Below, piece after piece: positions 1 to 4,276 of a stretch of 7,343 nt of DNA (positions within the stretch are counted from its first letter, which is position 1; each line of letters starts with the position of its first letter). The notes under the pieces were generated by a model. That model was not told where the DNA came from. It saw only the letters and a list, made by a program, of their open reading frames with translations, and ran no database searches. Origin of the DNA: Rhodospirillaceae bacterium (GTDB lineage: Bacteria > Pseudomonadota > Alphaproteobacteria > CADEGL01); contig JABIRQ010000134.1 of the NCBI GenBank assembly GCA_018699755.1, positions 1 to 7,343 of the forward strand, given 5' to 3'. The translations under genes were made by a program, and so were the position numbers.

Positions 1-10
1 CGGAGCCTCG

Positions 11-40
11 GGTTCACTCAATCCAACACAGGAGGCCGAC
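11..40 (+). promoter_or_regulatory. Conserved 5' leader and Shine-Dalgarno of peptide 1
   Basis: The bases before the first peptide gene contain CACTCAATCCAACA and then AGGAGG five bases before the ATG, a strong ribosome binding site. The same string, slightly changed, precedes the broken copy at 677 and, on the minus strand, the peptide gene starting at 3899 (GGAGG at about 3905-3909). Conservation across three copies suggests that the untranslated leader was duplicated with the gene. No convincing -35/-10 pair is visible, and the window begins too close to the gene to show the promoter. Confidence 0.6.
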
Positions 41-157
41 ATGGCCGAAAATACGGGTATCGACACCGTCAATGACGATGACCTCAAGGACGAGGCACTG
101 GATCGCACAGGTGGTGGGAAGGCGTCTGGGTGCCATAGTTTGATAGGCAGGTCCTAG
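41..157 (+). CDS. DEALDR-leader small peptide 1 (RiPP-precursor-like)
   Basis: This 38-residue gene starts with ATG five bases after a perfect AGGAGG. Residues 1-22 form an acidic leader-like half (MAENTG... with NDDDLKDEALDR at its end). The remaining 16 residues are TGGGKASGCHSLIGRS, with one Cys, three Ser and one Thr. The same leader motif appears in four other short genes and one broken gene in this window, which is the main reason to call it real. The Gly-Gly after LDR could be a double-glycine cleavage site, but it is absent from two relatives. Constant leader plus variable tail is the RiPP precursor pattern. The class, the modification and the maturase are unknown. A small regulatory protein is the alternative. 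It is followed by a structured region and a terminator, so it is probably monocistronic. Confidence 0.75.
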   Translation: MAENTGIDTVNDDDLKDEALDRTGGGKASGCHSLIGRS

Positions 158-165
158 CCCCTGCG

Positions 166-205
166 CTTGGCCCAGGCCCCGATTCCGGCACCTTTGCCGG
201 CCAAG
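166..205 (+). other. Nested hairpin downstream of peptide 1
   Basis: CTTGGCC (166-172) pairs with GGCCAAG (199-205), and inside it CCGGCA (185-190) can instead pair with TGCCGG (195-200). The two stems overlap at 199-200, so they cannot both form completely. The structure lies where other peptide units also have a hairpin (600-649, and about 3505-3535 on the minus strand). It may be an RNA-stability or processing element. No T-tract follows, so it is not itself a terminator. Confidence 0.4.
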
Positions 206-228
206 CCAGAGCCTACAGCCTGATCGAG

Positions 229-276
229 CGGCCCGTCCCCATATTCGAAAGAGGTGGGGCGGGCCATTTCGATTCG
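229..276 (+). terminator. Terminator of peptide 1 unit
   Basis: GGCCCGTCCCC (230-240) pairs with GGGGCGGGCC (256-265), leaving one bulged T, with a 15-base loop that includes ATTCGAA. It is followed by ATTTCGATTC, a weak T-rich tail. The same stem and tail recur at 3441-3486 (minus strand) and 6819-6866 (plus strand), each just after a DEALDR peptide gene, which supports a terminator role. Confidence 0.65.
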
Positions 277-421
277 GGATCCCTCGGCCTCACATCACAG
301 GCCTAAACCCCGGGCCCGATTTGGCACCTACTTAACTCCGCCGATCAGGGTGCCGCTGGTCGCTTGACCGAGAGCTACGCCGCGCTCCTCCGCCCCGCAA
401 CCCACCCCGGTGCCAGGCACG

Positions 422-499
422 ATGGGGGTGACCCAGGGCAACATTGGGCGAGCCGGACTCCTCGCCGAAGTCCTGCAGTTCTGCCGGATCAACGCATGA
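422..499 (+). CDS. Possible small conserved ORF in repeat copy A
   Basis: A 25-codon reading frame ends in RAGLLAEVLQFCRINA. The inverted copy at 4069-4182 encodes RAGTLAKVLQFRRIDP in the corresponding frame, with a 12-base in-frame length difference and the same stop position. Frame upstream of the ATG is also open and Pro-rich in both copies (PGT before the Met), so the true start is uncertain. There is no good ribosome binding site. It may be a real micro-gene, the tail of a degraded larger gene such as a transposase, or a chance frame in duplicated DNA. No function can be given. Confidence 0.25.
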   Translation: MGVTQGNIGRAGLLAEVLQFCRINA

Positions 500-599
500 T
501 CCTGAATTGGCAGTGCGGGGCGATAGCGCAACCCTCCCCGTACAATCGCTTTAGCGTCGGCCTGTCGGATAGGTAGGTCCTACTAGCCCCTGCGCTTGT

Positions 600-649
600 C
601 CCAAGGCATGGTTCCGCTCCCTTCTTGCGGGCCGGAACCGTGCCTTGGG
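600..649 (+). other. Long 17-bp hairpin upstream of the broken peptide gene
   Basis: CCCAAGGCATGGTTCCG (600-616) pairs with CGGAACCGTGCCTTGGG (633-649). All 17 positions pair, one as a T-G wobble (609 with 640), around a 16-base loop. It lies 27 bases before the ATG at 677. A weaker version of the same arms is found at about 3925-3960 on the minus strand before peptide 3, and the first bases of the window may be the right arm of another. No T-tract follows. A structured 5' leader, an RNA-processing site, or a terminator for something upstream are all possible. Confidence 0.55.
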
Positions 650-676
650 CTCACTCTCAACAACTGTGAGGCTGAT

Positions 677-748
677 ATGGCCCGGAATACGAGTATCGAC
701 ACCGTCTCTGGACCGGTGGGAGCGAGAAAATTCTCGGTTGGGCTTTGA
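677..748 (+). pseudogene. Broken DEALDR peptide gene with internal deletion
   Basis: The start ATGGCCCGGAATACGAG and the next 13 bases match the first 30 bases of peptide 1 with four differences. Then 27 bases of the peptide 1 sequence, covering the acidic part through DEA, are replaced by a single T. The bases for LDR (CTGGACCG, 708-715) survive but are out of frame. The remaining frame codes for 23 residues without the DEALDR motif and stops at 748. The leader GTGAGGC before the ATG is a weaker ribosome site than in peptide 1. I read it as a decayed copy. Confidence 0.7.
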
Positions 749-770
749 CGGCATGATCGGGGAGAGCTTG

Positions 771-863
771 ATGAAGCGGTCGGAGTTCAGCGCCCGGCAG
801 ATCGCCTTCGTCCTGCGCCAAGCGACGAGCGGCATCCGCAATGGCTCGACTAGGAACCAGTGA
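771..863 (+). pseudogene. Fragment of IS3-family transposase OrfA (N-terminus)
   Basis: The frame starting at ATG 771 begins MKRSEFSARQIAFVLRQA, a close match from memory to the N-terminus of IS3-family OrfA proteins, which open with MKRS/MKKS.FSE.QIAFVLRQA ahead of a helix-turn-helix. After about 19 residues the similarity stops and the frame ends at 863 (30 residues in all; the family usually has about 90). The helix-turn-helix remainder and OrfB are absent. It is fused to the broken peptide gene, so an insertion or deletion event involving an IS element probably truncated both. No terminal inverted repeats were recognised. Confidence 0.65.
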
Positions 864-866
864 GAG

Positions 867-893
867 AAACACGATCAAGGGGCGTGTTTTCGC
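867..893 (+). terminator. Weak terminator-like hairpin after the IS fragment
   Basis: AAACACG (867-873) pairs with CGTGTTT (883-889) around a 9-base loop, with TTTTCG at and after its end. The stem is short and the T-run is partly inside it, so a role is uncertain. It separates the IS debris from the AT-rich region. Confidence 0.3.
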
Positions 894-929
894 AGCACAT
901 ATCAAGTGCGCCCCTTGGCCCGCGATAAA

Positions 930-1104
930 GACAATAATCCTATCCTCTAAAATAATACCAGAATTAAGCAAAGGCTCGATATTGACTATAGTTTCGCTTT
1001 TATAAAATATTTATTGGTATTTATTTAGGATTCTGATTGTATTTTTGGGTAAAATATCATAAATATTATCTAATAATATTACCGAAATAATAAATGGTGT
1101 TGTC
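930..1104 (+). promoter_or_regulatory. AT-rich promoter/operator region of the DUF1611-racemase operon
   Basis: GC content falls to about 22% over 961-1080 (26 of 120 bases) in otherwise high-GC DNA. It contains TTGACT (982-987) with TAAAAT (1003-1008) at 15-base spacing, a weak promoter candidate. TATTTATT occurs twice exactly 10 bases apart (1008-1015 and 1018-1025). AATATTA (1062-1068) and TAATATT (1074-1080) form an inverted repeat with a 5-base spacer, 25 bases before the start codon. These would suit a repressor or activator site, but no regulator gene is in view to pair with them. Confidence 0.5.
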
Positions 1105-2292
1105 GTGCTTGCAGAACCCTCCACGCGAACTGCGCGCGTTACGCAGCCCACGGCGTATCTCGATGCCGCACCGCACGGGACGCCGGTCGCAACTGCGGCG
1201 GCGACCGAAAGCGCGACCGCGATCGTCTATTGCGAAGCGAATTTCGGCGCCGTCGACGGCAAGACCGCCAACGGATTGGTCCGTCACTCGGAGAAGTACG
1301 AGATCCTCTCGGTCATAGACAGCGAGAAGGCCGGCCTGGACACCGGCATGGTGCTCGATGGGACGCCGAACGCTATCCCCGTCTGCCGCGATCTCACCGC
1401 CGCGCTGGCACTTGCCGGCCAGGTGCCCGATTTTTTCATCTACGGGATGGCGCCGGCGAGCGGCCTGCTGTCGCCGCGCGAGCGCGCCCTCCTGCTCGAG
1501 GCCATGGAACTCGGCATGAACATCGTCAACGGCCTGCACGAGTTCCTCAACGACGATCCGCAATTCGCGGCCGCGAGCGCTGCATGCAATGTGACAATCC
1601 TCGACGTTCGCAAGCCACGCGCGCTGAAGGGCCTGCGCACGTTCAGCGGCCGTATAGCAGAGGTTTCCTGCCCACGCATCGCGGTGCTCGGCACCGACTG
1701 CGCCATCGGCAAGCGCACCACCGCCACCATCCTGACCCAGGCGCTCAACGATGGCGGCGTCAAGGCAGTGATGATCGGCACCGGCCAGACCGGCCTGATC
1801 CAGGGCGCCCGCTACGGTATTGCGCTCGACGCCGTGCCGTCGCAATTCTGCGCCGGCGAACTCGAAGCCACTATCATCGAGGCGTTCGAGGCCGAGCGTC
1901 CCGACGTTATCATCATCGAGGGCCAAGGCGCGCTGAGCCATCCCGCCTACTCGACCTCGTCCTTCATCCTGCGTGGCAGCTGTCCCGATGCCGTCGTGCT
2001 GCAGCACGCGCCGGGGCGTACGCAACGCTGCGACTTTGCAGCGATGGCGATGCCGACGCCGGCCAGAGAGATCAATCTCATCGAGACGTTCGCCGACACG
2101 AAAGTCATCGGCCTGACGATCAACCACGAGAATATGACCGACACCGAAATCGATGCGGCGATCGTGCGCTACGAGGGCGAACTCGGCATCCCCGTCACCG
2201 ACGCGCTGACCCGGTCGCCGGCCGATCTGGTGGCGATGGTCCGCGCGGCCTTTCCGGGATTCGGGGGCATGCCGACCGCCGACGCGGCATGA
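1105..2292 (+). CDS. DUF1611 / DgcN-like P-loop protein
   Basis: The product has 395 residues. An N-terminal domain starts around residue 38 (ATAIVYCEANFG, then DGKTANGLVR). The C-terminal domain has a Walker A-like loop GTDCAIGKRTT (196-206), GTGQTG (225-230) and EGQGALSHPAYS (272-283), all typical of the DUF1611 family. DgcN, a characterised relative, is reported as an N-acetyltransferase acting on D-glutamate; whether this subfamily does the same is unknown, so no symbol is given. The GTG start at 1105 is the only upstream in-frame choice seen, with no clear ribosome site. The first 35 residues are poorly conserved-looking, and the next in-frame ATG (residue 82) would cut the domain. The stop overlaps the racemase start by 4 bases (ATGA), so the two are translationally coupled. 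The enzyme is probably cytoplasmic and linked to D-amino-acid metabolism. Confidence 0.85.
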   Translation: MLAEPSTRTARVTQPTAYLDAAPHGTPVATAAATESATAIVYCEANFGAVDGKTANGLVRHSEKYEILSVIDSEKAGLDTGMVLDGTPNAIPVCRDLTAALALAGQVPDFFIYGMAPASGLLSPRERALLLEAMELGMNIVNGLHEFLNDDPQFAAASAACNVTILDVRKPRALKGLRTFSGRIAEVSCPRIAVLGTDCAIGKRTTATILTQALNDGGVKAVMIGTGQTGLIQGARYGIALDAVPSQFCAGELEATIIEAFEAERPDVIIIEGQGALSHPAYSTSSFILRGSCPDAVVLQHAPGRTQRCDFAAMAMPTPAREINLIETFADTKVIGLTINHENMTDTEIDAAIVRYEGELGIPVTDALTRSPADLVAMVRAAFPGFGGMPTADAA

Positions 2293-3413
2293 CCGCGCCG
2301 CGGCTGGAGATCGACCTCGACAAGATCCACCACAATGCGAGTACGCTGGTCGAGCGGCTCGGCGCGCGCGGCATCGGGGTCACCGGAATCACCAAGGCCG
2401 CGCTCGGTGCGCCGGAGATTGCCGCCACGCTGATCGCCGCCGGCGTGCGCGGCCTCGGCGATTCGCGTGTCGAGAACATCGAGACGATGCGCCGCGCGGG
2501 TATCTCGGCGCCGATGACTCTGATCCGTTCGCCGATGCCGAGCCAGGTCAAGCGGGTCGTCGCGCAGGCCGATATCAGCTTCAACACCGAGCTCGAAGTG
2601 GTCGGCCGGCTCTCTTTCGCCGCGCAGGCTGCACGGCGCACGCACGGCATCGTGCTGATGGTCGAACTCGGCGATCTGCGCGAAGGCATCATGCCCGGCG
2701 ACCTCGAGTCCAGCGTGCTCAAGGTGCTCAGCTTTCCCAACATCGCTTTGCGCGGCATCGGCACCAACCTCGCCTGCCGCAGTGGCGTGGCGCCCGACGC
2801 GCGCAACATGGCCGAACTGTCGGCGCTAGCCGACCGCATCGACGCGGGTTCCGGCGGACGACTCGGCATCGTCTCCGGCGGCAATTCAGCCAACCTCTCC
2901 TGGGCGCTGAGCGGCGCCGATACCGGGCGAATCAACGATCTGCGCCTGGGCGAAGCGATCCTGCTCGGCCGCGAGCCGCTGCATCGCCGGCCGATTGACG
3001 GCCTGCACACCGACGCCATCACGCTGATCGCCGAGGCCATCGAATCGAAACTCAAACCGTCGAGGCCGTGGGGCGAGATCGGCCAGAGCGCGTTTGGCGC
3101 GGTGTCGGCGAGCGCCGTGAAACCGGATTCCGGCCACGGCATGCAGCCGGGCCGCACCGTGCAGACGATCTTCGCGCTCGGCCGCCAGGACACCGATCCG
3201 GACGGGCTCGTGCCGCCCGATGGCATCGACGTTCTTGGGTGCAGCAGCGACCATCTCATCGTCGGTTCAAGCGGCCACCCGTTGTCCGTCGGTGCCGAGA
3301 TCCGGTTCCAACTCAATTACAGCGCGCTGGCCCGCGCCATGACCTCACCCTTCGTCGCCCGGGTCATGAAGGAGAGCAGCGCGCCCATTCGCGAATCCGC
3401 CGCGACGTATTGA
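2289..3413 (+). CDS. PLP-dependent alanine/ornithine racemase family protein
   Basis: The product has 374 residues. It begins RLEIDLDKIHHNA, the usual opening of the alanine racemase N-terminal barrel fold. The expected PLP-binding lysine is K36 in GVTGITKAALGAPEIA, which resembles the TK..(C/L)G.PEIA motif of ornithine racemases rather than the VKADAYGHG of housekeeping Alr. Other family-like motifs are GLGDSRVENI, MVELGDLREG, GIGTNLAC and SGGNSANL; LRLGEAILLG follows. Length suits the ornithine racemase branch. The likely role is cofactor-dependent racemisation of a free amino acid, with substrate unknown. The ATG lies inside the stop of the upstream DUF1611 gene, and this pairing is one I have seen repeatedly in Rhizobiales-type genomes. 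It ends just before a converging peptide unit. No plus-strand terminator with a T-tract was seen. Confidence 0.85.
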   Translation: MTAPRLEIDLDKIHHNASTLVERLGARGIGVTGITKAALGAPEIAATLIAAGVRGLGDSRVENIETMRRAGISAPMTLIRSPMPSQVKRVVAQADISFNTELEVVGRLSFAAQAARRTHGIVLMVELGDLREGIMPGDLESSVLKVLSFPNIALRGIGTNLACRSGVAPDARNMAELSALADRIDAGSGGRLGIVSGGNSANLSWALSGADTGRINDLRLGEAILLGREPLHRRPIDGLHTDAITLIAEAIESKLKPSRPWGEIGQSAFGAVSASAVKPDSGHGMQPGRTVQTIFALGRQDTDPDGLVPPDGIDVLGCSSDHLIVGSSGHPLSVGAEIRFQLNYSALARAMTSPFVARVMKESSAPIRESAATY

Positions 3414-3440
3414 GCCTGCGACGCGGCAACCAGACACCCG

Positions 3441-3486
3441 GAATCGAAACGGCCCGCCGCACCTCTTTCGAATGTGGGGACGGGCC
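3441..3486 (-). terminator. Terminator of peptide 4 unit (minus strand)
   Basis: On the minus strand GGCCCGTCCCC (3486-3476) pairs imperfectly with GCGGCGGGCC (3460-3451), then GTTTCGATTC follows. Sequence and loop (ATTCGAAAGAGG) are nearly the same as in the terminator at 229-276. It may also stop plus-strand transcripts from the racemase gene, since the stem is symmetric, although no T-run follows on that side. Confidence 0.6.
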
Positions 3487-3570
3487 GCTCGATCAGGCTG
3501 TGGACGCCGGTCCCGCGAGGGATCGGGAACCATGCCCTGGGACAATCGTGGGCGTCAGGACCTATCTAGC
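3441..3570 (-). repeat. Peptide-unit 3' flank, copy B
   Basis: This is the inverted counterpart of 141-276. It includes the last codons of peptide 4 (GATAGGTCCTGA), TCCCAGGGCATGGTTCCCG with a partner CGGGACC that forms a small hairpin, ACAGCCTGATCGAGCGGCCCG, and the terminator. Peptides 1 and 4 end alike (IGRS and LDRS) because this duplicated block begins inside the genes. Confidence 0.65.
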
Positions 3571-3683
3571 TGAGACGGGCGCGTTCCCCCTTGAGTGAAC
3601 AACCTCTGCCCATCCACGCGGTCGAGCGCCTCGTCTCCGAGGTTGTCTTCATTGAAGCTGTCGGTCGCAGCATTCTCGGCCAT
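3555..3683 (-). CDS. DEALDR-leader small peptide 4
   Basis: This 42-residue gene begins MAENAATDSF and reaches NEDNLGDEALDR at residue 22, then has the tail VDGQRLFTQGGTRPSQLDRS. The tail has no Cys and a single acidic residue near its end besides the Asp of VDG. The frame remains open upstream to 3749, but the start at 3683 is preferred because MAEN matches peptide 1 and AAGGAAG lies about nine bases upstream. It lies 99 bases downstream of peptide 3 with a hairpin between them, so the two may be co-transcribed with attenuation. Lack of Cys argues against a uniform thioether chemistry across the family, or the tail may be decaying. Confidence 0.7.
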   Translation of the reverse strand: MAENAATDSFNEDNLGDEALDRVDGQRLFTQGGTRPSQLDRS

Positions 3684-3736
3684 ATCAGTCTTCCTTGTTT
3701 TGAGCTGGAGCAGTATCGCCACAGCCCCGAATCGAA

Positions 3737-3762
3737 GCGGCTCGCCCACTGGGGCGAGCCGT
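3737..3762 (-). terminator. Hairpin between peptides 3 and 4
   Basis: CGGCTCGCCC (3738-3747) pairs perfectly with GGGCGAGCCG (3752-3761) around a 4-base loop. On the minus strand CTTCGATTC follows; on the plus strand GTTTGATT follows. It is in the gap between peptide 3 (stop at 3783) and peptide 4 (start at 3683), so it is either the terminator of peptide 3 or an attenuator that lowers peptide 4 expression. The TTCGATTC tail is shared with the other peptide terminators. Confidence 0.6.
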
Positions 3763-3782
3763 TTGATTAGGCTACCACCTGC

Positions 3783-3899
3783 CTAGTGACGAGTACAGGC
3801 GAGAGAAGCTCCATTACAAAGCTTCCCCCCGTCCACGCGGTCGAGAGCCTCGTCACCGAGGTGGTCTTCGTGGATATCGACAATACGGTCTTCCGCCAT
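3783..3899 (-). CDS. DEALDR-leader small peptide 3, two-cysteine tail
   Basis: This 38-residue gene starts MAEDRIVDIHE and has EDHLGDEALDR ending at residue 21. The tail is VDGGKLCNGASLACTRH, with two Cys six residues apart plus Ser and Thr, the richest candidate core for ring formation. The ATG follows GGGAGGCCAAG, a strong ribosome site, in a leader matching that of peptide 1. On the plus strand the same bases give a longer frame (3786-4196) that I treat as a shadow. The Gly-Gly at residues 24-25 could be a leader-cleavage site. No maturase is nearby on this strand. Confidence 0.75.
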   Translation of the reverse strand: MAEDRIVDIHEDHLGDEALDRVDGGKLCNGASLACTRH

Positions 3900-4182
3900 C
3901 TTGGCCTCCCTGTTGGATTGAGTGAGCCCGAGTTGCCGGTTAAGCGAACCCGTGCCCTGGGCCTAGCGCAGGGGCTATGGCCTACCTATCGGACAGACCG
4001 ACGCCGTTGCGATCGCGCGGAAAGGTTTGCAGTATCGCCCTGGGCTGTCAATCGGGCTTCAGTTTCTGTCATGGGTCGATCCTGCGGAACTGGAGGACTT
4101 TGGCCAGCGTTCCGGCGCGCAGGGCGCCCCTCATCGTGCCTGGCCCCGGCCGGGGTCGCGGGGCGAAGGGGCGTCGGTCCAT
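3880..4182 (-). repeat. Diverged duplicated peptide-upstream region, copy B
   Basis: Read on the minus strand, this is the counterpart of 366-719: GCCAGGCACGATG, GTCGGTCTGTCCGATAGGTAGG, TAGCCCCTGCGCTAGG, CCCAGGGCACGGGTT, GGGCTCACTCAATCC and the ribosome site of peptide 3 occur in the same order. Its hairpin arms are less perfect than those at 600-649. The stretch from 4183 to 4276 holds no further gene; TTGACC at 4193-4198 is a possible -35 for the GMC gene but lacks a good -10. Confidence 0.6.
4069..4182 (-). CDS. Possible small conserved ORF in repeat copy B
   Basis: A 37-codon frame runs from an ATG at 4182 through a Pro/Arg-rich stretch (APRPRPGPGTM) to RAGTLAKVLQFRRIDP and a TGA. The other repeat copy keeps the same frame, Pro-rich stretch and C-terminal pattern (RAGxLAxVLQFxRI) despite many base changes, which hints at past or present coding. 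No Shine-Dalgarno is evident. The product is not recognised. Confidence 0.25.
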   Translation of the reverse strand: MDRRPFAPRPRPGPGTMRGALRAGTLAKVLQFRRIDP

Positions 4183-4276
4183 CCAATGCCTATTGACCCT
4201 GTCGCGACGGACAAGCATGAAGCCTCGGGCTGGCATGAAGGTGTTTCCGGTGCTCGGCTAGAAAGGCTTCGGGGCG

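Larger units (their letters stand above)
141..276 (+). repeat. Peptide-unit 3' flank, copy A
   Basis: The last codons of peptide 1 and the following about 120 bases resemble, in inverted orientation, the last codons and 3' flank of the minus-strand peptide ending at 3555 (about 3441-3570). Shared blocks are GATAGG..GGTCCT at the end of the gene, CCCAGG, and a nearly identical stretch from CAGCCTGATCGAGCGGCCCG through CATTTCGATTC. This shows that the peptide units arose by duplication together with their terminators. Confidence 0.7.
366..719 (+). repeat. Diverged duplicated peptide-upstream region, copy A
   Basis: This stretch aligns in inverted orientation with about 3880-4182. Shared anchors in order are: CGCCCCGC..CCC, GCCAGGCACGATG, GCCGGA..CT, the coding-like block ending in TGA, GGGCGATA, GCGTCGG.CTGTC.GATAGGTAGG, TAGCCCCTGCGCT, CCCA.GGCA.GG, GGGCTCACTC and GAGGC..A.ATGGC. 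Identity is patchy with several indels, so the duplication is old. The stretch from 291 to 365 holds nothing I recognise apart from a short inverted repeat (GGCACC at 323-328, GGTGCC at 349-354). Confidence 0.6.

Noticed and set aside
1230..2288. Upstream extension of the racemase frame into a 727-residue protein
   Set aside because: The added 353 residues are an Arg-rich out-of-frame reading of the DUF1611 gene. The start at 2289 matches the racemase family N-terminus.
1105..2292. Naming the DUF1611 gene dgcN
   Set aside because: The partner gene is a PLP racemase, not the DgcA type, and the subfamily appears different. Equal function cannot be shown from sequence alone.
1066..3316. Minus-strand frames of 353 and 373 codons opposite the DUF1611 and racemase genes
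   Set aside because: Both are shadows of well-supported plus-strand genes and show low-complexity composition without motifs.
3786..4261. Plus-strand frames of 136 and 94 codons over peptide 3 and the repeat
   Set aside because: They cross the minus-strand peptide gene and its repeat region, lack ribosome sites and have no recognisable motifs.
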